Shown here: positions 42,245 to 51,100 of the stretch, piece by piece | How the letters are laid out: each line of letters starts with the position of its first letter | How positions within the stretch are numbered: the first letter of the stretch is position 1 | From: an uncultured Clostridia bacterium | GTDB taxonomy: Bacteria; Bacillota; Clostridia; Oscillospirales; Acutalibacteraceae | Assembly (NCBI GenBank): GCA_937896885.1 | Contig: CALBNX010000083.1 | Coordinates: forward strand, 1 to 58,480 | Direction: 5' to 3' | DNA length: 58,480 nucleotides | The notes under the pieces: model-generated | Databases searched by the model: none | Told to the model about the DNA's origin: nothing | What the model saw: only the letters and a program-made list of their open reading frames with translations | Translations under genes and position numbers: made by a program

Positions 42245-42802
42245 TTATGCTCTTGACATATACTCGCCTGTACGAGTATCAACGTTAATCATTTCGCCTT
42301 CTTCAATGAAGAGAGGCACTTTGATTTCTGCACCTGTTTCAAGGGTAGCAGGTTTTGTAGCGTTAGTTGCTGTGTTACCTGCAAAGCCAGGGTCAGTCTG
42401 TGTTACCTGAAGCACAACAAAGTTTGGTGGTTCAACACCGAAAACACTACCTTTATATGAAAGGATTTTACAAATCATATTTTCTTTAACAAACTTAAAG
42501 TTGTCGCCAAGGTCTGATGCATTTACAGGAACCATATCGTATGTTTCCTGGTCCATAAAGTAGTAAAGACCACCATCATTGTAAGAATATTCCATATCTT
42601 TTCTTTCAATGACTGCTGTTGGGTACTTTTCAGTTGGATTGAATGTTCTTTCAACAACACCACCTGAAATAACGTTCTTAATTTTAGCTCTTACGAAAGC
42701 AGCGCCTTTACCTGGTTTAACGTGCTGGAATTCAACGATTTGGAATACGTTGCCATCCATTTCAAAAGTTACGCCGTTTCTAAAATCACCTGCTGATACC
42801 AT
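42245..42802 (-). CDS. efp: Elongation factor P
   Basis: The 185-residue product has the three-domain EF-P fold: MVSAGDFRNGVTFEMDGNVF, then FQHVKPGKGAAFVRAKIKN with the modifiable Lys of the PGKG loop at about residue 32, and the C-terminal DPGFAGNTATNATKPATLET and IDTRTGEYMSR-like end (VDTRTGEYMSRA). EF-P rescues ribosomes stalled at polyproline. The length is standard. No Lys-modifying enzyme is recognised in the window. Confidence 0.97.
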   Translation of the reverse strand: MVSAGDFRNGVTFEMDGNVFQIVEFQHVKPGKGAAFVRAKIKNVISGGVVERTFNPTEKYPTAVIERKDMEYSYNDGGLYYFMDQETYDMVPVNASDLGDNFKFVKENMICKILSYKGSVFGVEPPNFVVLQVTQTDPGFAGNTATNATKPATLETGAEIKVPLFIEEGEMINVDTRTGEYMSRA

Positions 42803-42884
42803 AGGTATTATACCTCCGTTTTTTGTTTTAATACACTATAAATAATACAATAAATTTTATTGTATTTCAAGTCTTTTTGTAAAA

Positions 42885-44000
42885 TCAAGGAATAATTATA
42901 TAACTCTCTGCCGTGCTTTCGCTGAGTTTTTCATAAAAAGTCACATCTTCACTCTGATTTTTAACTGTTGGAACAATTTTTATTGTTGAGAAATTGTTTT
43001 TTGCTTTGGAATTCATTACTGTATAATTGTTCGCGATATATTCGACATAATCACTGTTTTCTTGTGGCAAAAGCAATGGTGAACAAATTGATGCTGCCGT
43101 ATCAAAAAGTGTTCCGCCCCATCTCTCTTGATTTCCACCATCAGCGCCTTCAAGTGGCACACCTATTATTACAGGGCACTTACCCGCTTTTTTAACTGCT
43201 TGTTCAATAAATTGCATAAGCACAAGATTTCGATTAAGTGTTGCACTGTCTTGCGAGAAAAATGTCGGTGCACCTTCTCTTGCTTGTGGAAATTCAACTG
43301 ATTGAAGATATACGCAATCTGCACCCATATTTACTGACGCATCAATTATTGTGGATATATAACTTATGGCTCTTGTGTTTGTTGGGTCAAGCCACACTCT
43401 TCCACCATTAATCGCAGGGGCATCAAACCAAATTTTTGTTTTTTCTTGATTTTCATAAACAAAAGCGCCTAATCTTTGTGGTGCAAAGCTGTCTTCAAAG
43501 CAGAAAATTCTTGCAATAATAATAAATCCTTCTGATTTGATTTTTTCAATAATCACATCGTCAATAGAATAATATTTATCGCTTTGACCATCGATAGTTA
43601 CATATCCTTCTTGAGTTTTAAAGTCAAGCATAACCGCATTGCAACCGTTCTTCTTTGCCTTTTTTAACTCTTTTGTTAAATCGCTGATTTCGCCTAAAAC
43701 AGTATTCTCAATATATGTTGCACGAATTGTTCCAAGATTATCAACACTTATGAGCGCTTCATTTTCGGTGTTGTCAGCCAATGGTCTGTTAGAAAGAGTC
43801 ATACTCACAGAAACCATAATGAAGGTTGCAACAAAAAGGCAACACAAAAGAACGGCAAAAATAATTTTTCTTGCCTTTTCTTTTTTCTTCATCTTTCGAC
43901 TTTCACCGATAGCATAGCTCTCGGCATTTCGTGAAGGGTATTTTTTTGAAAACTTGTAATATCCCTTTAGTCTGCGAGGGGGCAATTCTTTTCTAGCCAT
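42885..44000 (-). CDS. DUF4015 putative glycoside-hydrolase-like membrane protein
   Basis: The 371-residue product has a basic cytosolic start (KELPPRRLKGYYKFSKKYPS), one membrane helix (about 47-67) and an extracytoplasmic TIM-barrel-like domain. Motifs NGCNAVMLDFKTQEGYV, IIARIFCFED and GGRVWLDPTNTRAISYI match DUF4015, a putative glycoside hydrolase family of unproven activity. It is the last gene of the Rnf-like operon and shares one base with the end of the RnfA-like gene (TAATG), so it is translationally coupled. A cell-envelope role coupled to that complex is inferred. Confidence 0.83.
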   Translation of the reverse strand: MARKELPPRRLKGYYKFSKKYPSRNAESYAIGESRKMKKKEKARKIIFAVLLCCLFVATFIMVSVSMTLSNRPLADNTENEALISVDNLGTIRATYIENTVLGEISDLTKELKKAKKNGCNAVMLDFKTQEGYVTIDGQSDKYYSIDDVIIEKIKSEGFIIIARIFCFEDSFAPQRLGAFVYENQEKTKIWFDAPAINGGRVWLDPTNTRAISYISTIIDASVNMGADCVYLQSVEFPQAREGAPTFFSQDSATLNRNLVLMQFIEQAVKKAGKCPVIIGVPLEGADGGNQERWGGTLFDTAASICSPLLLPQENSDYVEYIANNYTVMNSKAKNNFSTIKIVPTVKNQSEDVTFYEKLSESTAESYIIIP

Positions 44001-44593
44001 TAAATAAACACCGAATTTCCAGAAATTCCAATAAACGCCAAAGATATCAACGCAACATAAACAAACATAGCTGGTGTACCTTTAAAGCATTTTGGGATAG
44101 ATTTGTTCATCTCAAGTCGTTTAAGTCCGCTATTTATAAGAATAACAGCAATTACAAACGCAACACCAGCACCAACACCTGCACCGATTGCCTCTGCGAC
44201 TGAAAATGCAGAACGATAGTTAATAAGCGGAACTGCAAAAACAAGCGTATTGAAAGCTGCCACACCAATTCTTCTGACAGTTCGTGGTGATGCTTTTCCT
44301 GAAAGCAAAACAAGTGAAACTGTAATGAAATAAAACACACCAATTACCGCAATAAAAATAATCGCGTGCATTATTTCGCTGAGTCCGTTTATAACAGGAA
44401 TCGTATCAAGCAACACACAGATAACTGACACCACTGTTGAAAAATATGTGATAAAAATCGCCATTGGCACTAACTGACGGGGTTTTGCACTCATTCGCAC
44501 CGCTTCGCTGATACCATAACCACCGTTGAAAATCAAGTTTTGAAAGAGCATAACATAGAATGCTGCGGAAATTAGTCTTAAAAATACTGTCAT
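44000..44593 (-). CDS. RnfA-like membrane subunit lacking the metal-site cysteines
   Basis: The 197-residue product has about six membrane helices and the RnfA/NqrE ending (AGVGAGVAFVIAVILINSGLK, then KCFKGTPAMFVYVALISLAF, ISG). In ordinary RnfA the first helix carries GICPFLG and a later one TTNCAVLG, whose Cys bind the intramembrane iron-sulfur centre. Here the first reads IFNGGYGISE and the second AFNTLVFAVPLIN, with no Cys at either place. It is therefore an RnfA relative unlikely to bind that centre. It overlaps the RnfE-like gene by 4 nt and the DUF4015 gene by 1 nt. Confidence 0.82.
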   Translation of the reverse strand: MTVFLRLISAAFYVMLFQNLIFNGGYGISEAVRMSAKPRQLVPMAIFITYFSTVVSVICVLLDTIPVINGLSEIMHAIIFIAVIGVFYFITVSLVLLSGKASPRTVRRIGVAAFNTLVFAVPLINYRSAFSVAEAIGAGVGAGVAFVIAVILINSGLKRLEMNKSIPKCFKGTPAMFVYVALISLAFIGISGNSVFI

Positions 44594-45582
44594 TGTCCGT
44601 CACCATCCTTTTCTTGTGTTTCTGCTTCTTCGGGACGATTCTTATATTCTTCAAGTTCAGAAAGCATATCAGAGAAATCATCAAGATATGTTCGCTCATC
44701 AGTCTGACGAACTCTTGGCTCTCTTTTGGGTGCTTCTTCAACCTTCTTTGATTTTTTAGATTTCTTAACCTTTTCTTTTTTCTCTTTTTTAGGTTCTTCA
44801 AGATTTACTTCTTGAGTTTTCTCTATGTTCTTTTCTGCTCTTTTTTCTTTGCGGATACGCACAAAAGCAGTTTCTGTGCCGAAAGAATATGGGTCCAGCT
44901 CGTCCTTCATTAACTCTTTAAGTGAGCCACGAACTGAACGGGTAACTTCTGAAGTATCGAAAGCTCTATCAGGTGATGCATCAGGATATTTTGCATTGAT
45001 AACTGCTTTAAATACCGCTGCCAGAAATCCAATAATCAAAAGTCCACCAAACGGAGTTAAAAGAGCAGGAAAAGTGACTTCAATCCCTAAATCAATTCCA
45101 CCGATTGTGCCACTTGCAAGTATTTCACGGACAAGACCTGTGATGATTGCAACTGCACCATAACTCATTGATGCCGCAATAGCATCAACAAGGCTATCTT
45201 TCACATTGTTTTTAACTGCAACTCTTTCACAGTGAAGGGCAACCAAAGAGTTAACAGCCATAAGTGGCAAATAAACACCGAAGTTTATTGACATATCAGG
45301 GAAAATTTTGTTTGCTAACGCCATTATAGGGAAGATAACACCCACACCAAAGAGCACATAAAGTGCCACACGCCAATGACGACGAATATTTTTAAGCAAC
45401 AATGATGATAAAACTTCACATACGATTAACTCAATAGCTGTAACTATTGCAAGAAAAACTGCTAGTCTTAATGAAAGTGTAATGGCAACTACGGGACAAA
45501 GACCAATCGCTTCAAAAAGCAACGGATTTTTGATAACAGCACTGTTTCTTATTCTCTTGAATGTACTACTTTTCTCACTCAT
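44590..45582 (-). CDS. RnfE-like membrane subunit with long Lys-rich tail
   Basis: The ATG at 45582 follows GGGAGG by 8 nt; the GTG at 45591 is too close to it. The 330-residue product has a six-helix RnfE/NqrD core (about 1-205) beginning NPLLFEAIGLCPVVAI and ending GLVREILASGTIGG. The first cysteine of the family (GLCP, Cys29) is kept. The second, normally VNC, reads VNS (Ser112). A cytosolic tail of about 125 residues, absent from ordinary RnfE, is Lys/Glu-rich with PKKEKKEKVKKSKKSKK and then acidic. It overlaps the RnfD-like gene by 8 nt. Confidence 0.85.
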   Translation of the reverse strand: MSEKSSTFKRIRNSAVIKNPLLFEAIGLCPVVAITLSLRLAVFLAIVTAIELIVCEVLSSLLLKNIRRHWRVALYVLFGVGVIFPIMALANKIFPDMSINFGVYLPLMAVNSLVALHCERVAVKNNVKDSLVDAIAASMSYGAVAIITGLVREILASGTIGGIDLGIEVTFPALLTPFGGLLIIGFLAAVFKAVINAKYPDASPDRAFDTSEVTRSVRGSLKELMKDELDPYSFGTETAFVRIRKEKRAEKNIEKTQEVNLEEPKKEKKEKVKKSKKSKKVEEAPKREPRVRQTDERTYLDDFSDMLSELEEYKNRPEEAETQEKDGDGQ

Positions 45583-46735
45583 CACTGTCACCTCCCGTCA
45601 TAAAAGGTGCTTGCACGTCTGTAACTGTATTTTCTTCTTCAATAACATCGTGAAGACTTTCGCTTTCCTGAACAGGCACTTCTTCGACAATTTCTTCATC
45701 AGTTTCTGTTTCTTCTTCAGTTTCAGTTTCTTCAACATCAGGAATTTCATTGAGTACTTCTTCTGGAACAACAGCAGGGGTTGGCTCAATAACTTTAATT
45801 TCTTCTTTTTCTTCTTTAGCCTTTTCCCATTTTGCAAGTGGAATTTTATCAGCCAATTCTGTCAATGCACAAGCAATGAGAATACCAAAACACATTGGCT
45901 CTTCAAATGAACCAAAATATCTCATTAACATACAGATAATTCCGCCAACAAAGCCCCAAATTGCACGAGCAAATGTGCGTTTTGGTAAAGCCGATGGATA
46001 TGTCATAAAGAATATTGCACCGAAAAGCACTTCTCCGCCACAAAATTCCATAATCACAGAAATAAATCTGCCTGTGCTGACTCTTGGAAAAAGAATTGCC
46101 ATAACAATAACAGCAAGCATAAATGTGTATGCTGAAATTGCATCTTTTGGACGACGAATTGTAAAAAATATAAGTGCGCCGAGCAACGCAAGGACACACC
46201 CCGCACCCATTGCAGATGGCAAAGCGCCTGTGAAAACTTCTAAAAGTGCAACGGCGTTGCTACCGATTGAATTGCCCTGTGAGAGCATTTTACTTAAAGA
46301 CATTCCTGCTGTGTCGGAGTATGCAAACATTCTGTCAGGCCAGCAAAGAGTGACAAAGCTTATTGCTGCCGCCGCAGGTACAAAAGGTGAGCTTATTGTT
46401 TTGCCAAAAGGCAAAACGCAAACAACAATTGCAAAGATTGCACCAAAAACTACCATCCACCAAGTAGCAGTTGATGGCAAAAGCAATGCAAAGGTTACGC
46501 CTATTATCCAGTTTGAAAAATCTCTTGATGAGAATTCACAATTTAAAAATTTTTCGCCAATTCTTCTACAAATTGTGCAAGTAACTATTGAAATAAGCAC
46601 AAGCAAAATTGCTCTGAGCCCATGGTAAAGCACCGCAACCAAAAACGGAGCGGTAAGCATAATTGCATAATCAATCATGTGATTACGCACATCTATAAAA
46701 TCTTGTGGTTTTTGTGTTATTTGTTGATTGGTCAA
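45575..46735 (-). CDS. RnfD-like membrane subunit with acidic tail, TTG start
   Basis: The start is TTG (46735) after GAGGAA. The 386-residue product has about nine helices and RnfD/NqrB features (SPFVPAAAAISFVTLCWPDR, FTGALPSAMGAGCVLALLGA). The covalent-flavin motif of RnfD/NqrB (SGAT type) is not found; the loosely matching place reads DTAGMS (about 141-146). After about residue 300 comes a strongly acidic tail (VEETETEEETETDEEIVEE) not seen in ordinary RnfD. It leads the operon D-E-A-DUF4015. RnfB, C and G are absent here, so it cannot form a complete Rnf pump by itself. Confidence 0.85.
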   Translation of the reverse strand: MTNQQITQKPQDFIDVRNHMIDYAIMLTAPFLVAVLYHGLRAILLVLISIVTCTICRRIGEKFLNCEFSSRDFSNWIIGVTFALLLPSTATWWMVVFGAIFAIVVCVLPFGKTISSPFVPAAAAISFVTLCWPDRMFAYSDTAGMSLSKMLSQGNSIGSNAVALLEVFTGALPSAMGAGCVLALLGALIFFTIRRPKDAISAYTFMLAVIVMAILFPRVSTGRFISVIMEFCGGEVLFGAIFFMTYPSALPKRTFARAIWGFVGGIICMLMRYFGSFEEPMCFGILIACALTELADKIPLAKWEKAKEEKEEIKVIEPTPAVVPEEVLNEIPDVEETETEEETETDEEIVEEVPVQESESLHDVIEEENTVTDVQAPFMTGGDSDE

Positions 46736-46768
46736 AACTTATTCCTCGCTTTTTCCAATATTTATTTG

Positions 46769-46797
46769 TTGCAACTGCCAAGCCCTTGTAATATTAT
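46769..46797 (+). promoter_or_regulatory. Promoter of the mecA-like gene
   Basis: TTGCAA (46769-46774), a 17-nt spacer and TATTAT (46792-46797) lie 22 nt before the ATG, with ribosome site AAGGGGG between. Confidence 0.6.
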
Positions 46798-46818
46798 GAA
46801 TTAAAGGGGGAATTTCTT

Positions 46819-47334
46819 ATGAATTATGAATCTCTTAATGACAATGTAATGTTAGTTGAACTCTCAAAAGAAGAAATGAATCAATTTCATATTACATATG
46901 ACTCACTTGATTGTGATAATGAGCTCACCGAAATAGCCATCAGGAAGATTCTAAATGAAATATCACAAGATAAGATAAAAACTAATAATAAAATCACCAT
47001 TGAAGCATTGCCCACAGATGACGGTGGGTGTTTCTTCATTTTTACTTTTTCTGTGAAAAATCACAGATACAAAGTCAAAAAAACCGATAATGACTTTTTC
47101 TTTAAAACCGATAATCTCAATTCTCTGCTTGACACAATATTGTCAGTTCAAAGATGTTCCGTTGTCAAAACAACTTGCAAAATATTTGAGATGAACAATG
47201 ACTTTTATCTTCATCTATCACCCAAGCACAAAAGGTTTTATCCTATTTTCAAAGAATTTGGTTTGGTTTCAAACTCTTTTTCCAAGGAAATAATTTTTGA
47301 GCATGGTAGTTTTTTAGGTAAAGTTCAAATTTAA
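46819..47334 (+). CDS. MecA-like adaptor protein
   Basis: The 171-residue acidic product begins with the MecA N-domain pattern SLNDNVMLVELSKEEMNQFH and has a C-terminal domain with short strands and helices (DNLNSLLDTILSVQRC, DFYLHLSPKHKRFYPIFKEF). MecA links substrates such as competence or sporulation regulators to the ClpC protease. It is shorter than Bacillus MecA (about 218 residues), with a shorter acidic linker. It is convergent with rpe, sharing 4 nt at their ends, and divergent from the Rnf-like operon. Confidence 0.78.
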   Translation: MNYESLNDNVMLVELSKEEMNQFHITYDSLDCDNELTEIAIRKILNEISQDKIKTNNKITIEALPTDDGGCFFIFTFSVKNHRYKVKKTDNDFFFKTDNLNSLLDTILSVQRCSVVKTTCKIFEMNNDFYLHLSPKHKRFYPIFKEFGLVSNSFSKEIIFEHGSFLGKVQI

Positions 47335-48005
47335 CAGTTTTTGCAGAAATTTTCTTCTGCGATTGCCTTAAATTTTTCAACTGCCTCTTTTCTGTCAGCA
47401 CTAGAGAAGAGCGCATTACCAGAAACAAATACATCTGCGCCCGCTGCTGCAGCAACTGCGATTGTTTTTTCGTTTATTCCACCGTCAACTTCGATTTCAC
47501 AATCAAGTCCACGAGCATTAATTTCGTTTCTTAAAGCAGACACTTTTGCCATCATATCTTCCATGAAGCTCTGTCCACCAAAGCCTGGCTCAACAGTCAT
47601 AACAAGTACCATTGAAAGCTTGTCTAAATATGGAAAAATATCTTCAACAGGTGTTTTAGGTTTAACCGTCAAAGATGCCTTTACTCCACGAGAGAGAATT
47701 TTATCGATTGTTTCACCAATAGGTGAGTCACATTCTGTATGGAATGTGATAATATCAGCACCTGCGTCACAGAAATCGTCAATATATTTAAGTGGTTCAC
47801 TAATCATAAGGTGCACATCAAAAGGTACATCAGTTGCCTTTCTGATACATTTGATTACAGGTGCACCGAGAGTTAAATTTGGCACAAAATGGCCATCCAT
47901 AACATCAATGTGCATATAATCAGCACCAGCTAATTCCATATCTTTTAATTCTTCTGCAATTCTACCGTAATCACAAGATAAAATTGATGGTGAAATTTTC
48001 ATCAT
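47331..48005 (-). CDS. rpe: Ribulose-phosphate 3-epimerase
   Basis: The 224-residue TIM barrel begins MMKISPSILSCDYGRI. It has the metal-site segments HIDVMDGHFVPNLTLG and ITFHTE, then VEPGFGGQSFM and EVDGGINEKT (phosphate grip). It interconverts ribulose-5- and xylulose-5-phosphate in the pentose phosphate pathway. The length is standard. It fits with the xylulokinase-like gene of the window, though they are far apart. It is a single gene with a short gap to the LRR gene terminator. Confidence 0.96.
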   Translation of the reverse strand: MMKISPSILSCDYGRIAEELKDMELAGADYMHIDVMDGHFVPNLTLGAPVIKCIRKATDVPFDVHLMISEPLKYIDDFCDAGADIITFHTECDSPIGETIDKILSRGVKASLTVKPKTPVEDIFPYLDKLSMVLVMTVEPGFGGQSFMEDMMAKVSALRNEINARGLDCEIEVDGGINEKTIAVAAAAGADVFVSGNALFSSADRKEAVEKFKAIAEENFCKNC

Positions 48006-48090
48006 AGCAAAATCTCCATAAAAAACAAAATATTATCAAGTTATTTTACCATACTTTAAGGCAAATTACAATAGCGCCGCCAGACCTAAA

Positions 48091-48124
48091 AGAAAACCTG
48101 TCAAGAAAATCTTGACAGGTTTAA
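48091..48124 (-). terminator. Terminator of the LRR surface protein gene
   Basis: AAACCTGTCAAGA pairs with TCTTGACAGGTTT around 3 nt, and the reverse strand continues in TTTTC. Confidence 0.82.
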
Positions 48125-48139
48125 TTGTTATATTAGAAT

Positions 48140-51100
48140 TTATCCAACCCAAACGCCGTTAGATGCAAAAGTATATGTTTTGCCACCGATGACCTTTGTG
48201 CCTGTTACCATACGTCCATTGATATCAAGATAATACCAATTGCTACCGTCTTTAACCCAAGTGTTTGTTACACAGTAGCCATCAGCGCCAACATAACACC
48301 AACCAACACTATCTTTAACCCATTTGTTAGCTACCATTCTGCCGTCTGCGCCAAGATAGCACCAGCCATGGCTGTCTGCTACCCATTTGTTTGTTACACA
48401 GTAACCGTTAGCACCAACATAGCACCAACCAACGCTGTCTTTAACCCATTTGTTAGTTATCATTCTGCCGTCTGCACCAAGATAGCACCAGCCATAGCTG
48501 TCTGCTACCCATTTGTTTGTTACACAATAACCGTTAGCACCAACATAGCACCAACCAACACTGTCTTTAACCCATTTGTTAGTTACCATTTTGCCGTCTG
48601 CACCAAGGTAACACCAACCGATGCTGTCTAATTTCCAACAATTTGTTGCCTTGACACCATTGTTATAGTAATACCAATCAGCGCCATCCTTAACCCAACC
48701 ATTGAGAACAGGTTCGTCTGGAACTTCTGGTTCATCTGGAACTTCTGGTTCGTCTGGAGTTTCTGGTTCGCTGCCACCATTAATATCCACAAATGGAACT
48801 TTTTCTGCTTTTGCATATTTTTCTGCAGCTGAACCAGATTCACCGTAAATTGTAAGGTTGTCGCAATAATCAAATGCATTTGCACCAATTGTTAAAACAG
48901 TTGCTGGGATTGTTGCTTTTGTGAGGGCTGAGCAACCATAGAAAGCGCCTGCATCAATTGTTTCTACCTGAGCAGGAATTTCAACTTCAGCAAGTGATGT
49001 CGCTCTCCAGAACGCGTTTCTTCCTATCTTCTTCACACCTGTTCCAAGGTCAAGGCTTGTAATTGAAGAACAATCTTTAAATGCGCCTTCTGATATTTCT
49101 GTCAATCCTGAACCGATTTCAACAGTTGTTAATGCGGTACAACCAGTAAACGCAAACTTACCAAGTGAATTTACTGAATCAGGAATTATTGCTTGCTTCA
49201 AAGCCTTACAATTTGCAAAGGCATAAGCGCCAATTGTGTTGCAACCATCATTGATTGTCACATTTGCAAGTGCGTCACATTCTGTAAATGCATAAGTATC
49301 TATGCTTGTAACTGTATCAGCTAAAACAACCTCTGTGAGCTTATCACAATTCTTAAATGCTTTGCTACCGATTGTTGTAAGTGCTGTACCAAAATCAACT
49401 GTTACGAGTTCTCCGCAGCCTTCAAAAGCACTAGTACCAAGAACTTTTGCTCCGCCGAGATTTACCTTTGAAAGTTTTTCATTATAGGCGAAAGCATAAT
49501 CACCGATAGTGCCAACATTTGCTCCAAAAGTTACTTCTTCGAGCGATGAGCACATACCGAAAGCATTCATACCGATTACCGATACATTATTTGGAATTGT
49601 TAAACTCTTTATGCCTGCGCACAAATGGAATGCATAAACACCAATTTCTTCAAGAGAATCTGGCAAAGCAAGTTCAGTTAATGCTGAACAACCATAGAAC
49701 GCATAATCACCAATTTTCTTTATGCTGTTACCAAAAGCAACTGAGTCTAAATTTGTGCATTCGTAGAATGCGTTTTTACCAACAAGTTCAGTATCGTTAC
49801 CAATTGTAACTTCTTTAAGGTTTGAACATTTGTTAAATGCATCTTCACCGATTTCTACAACGCCTTTTCCAACAACAATTTCTTCAAGCACTGTGTTTTC
49901 CATAAACATTGCTTCAGGAATTATAAAATTATCACCATTAAATTCAAACTTTTCAATTTGACATCCTGCAAAAGCGATAATTGAAAGGGACTGTGTTCCG
50001 TTACCAAGAACAACTTCTGTAATTTTTGTATCAGCAAAAGCCAAGTCCTTAATCTCTTTTACGCTATCTGGGAAAACAATATTGCTAATTGATGTGCCCA
50101 TAAATGCTGCTTCACCAATTACTTTAGTGTTTGCTCCAAGCATTACATTTTTAACAGTTGTCATTCCTGCAAACATTGATGCTGGAATTTCTGTAATTCC
50201 ATCACCAAATATTATTGTTTCAAGAACCATACCCTTGAATGCATTTGCATCAAGTGTTGTTACACTGTTAGGAATATCAAGTGTTGTTATTGCTGTACTA
50301 TCAAATGCATTTGCACCGATTGAAACAACATTTTCGCCAATTACTACTGTGTTAAGTGTAGCAAAACCTTTAAACATATTCGCTGGAATTTCTGTGATTC
50401 CTGCGCCAAATGTGATTGTTTCAAGAATCATACCCTTGAATGCGTTTGCATCAAGTGTTGTTACATTGTCAGGAATGTCAAGTGTTGTGATTGCTGTTTC
50501 ACTAAATGCATTTGCACCAATTGAAACAACATTTTTGCCAATTACTACTGTTTTAAGTGTAGCAAGACCCTTGAACATTTCTGCTGGAATCTCTGTAATT
50601 CCTGCACCAAGAACGATTTCTTCAATATATTCCATACCCTTAAATGCGTTAACATCAAGTGTTGTTACATTGTCTGGAATAACAAGTGTTTTAATTGCTG
50701 TGCCTGCGAATGCATTTGCACCAATTGTTGTAACACCTGAGCCAATAGCAACTGTTTCAAGGTTTGAAAGCCCCTTGAATGTTTCGTCAGGAATTTCTTT
50801 GATTGAATCGCTAAGAACAATCTTTTCAAGACCTGTAAGGCCTTCAAGTGTTTCTTTTGAAATATCTGTAATACCTGCAGGAAGAGTAATTTCTTTAAGA
50901 TTTGCACAATCTTTGAACGCACCGTTTTCAATAACGGTAACATCAGCTAAATCAACATCTTCTAATGCAGTACAACCTGCAAACCAACTAGCTTTAATTG
51001 TTGTAAGCTTGCTGCTCAAATCAATCTTTTTAAGACTTGAGCAACCCTCAAATACGCCTTCTCCCATTGTGAGAACATTTTCAGGGATTATGATTTCTTC

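Noticed and set aside
42840..42875. Weak A/T hairpin as terminator of the Rnf-like operon
   Set aside because: The pairing is almost only A-T, and the segment equally lies upstream of efp; too weak to annotate.
45750..46628. 292-residue plus-strand frame
   Set aside because: It lies antisense to the RnfD-like gene, has low-complexity Ser/Ile/Ala-rich sequence, no ribosome site and no recognisable domain.
48250..48640. CRISPR-like spaced repeats
   Set aside because: The repeats are contiguous coding units of the wall-binding domain; there are no unique spacers and no cas genes.
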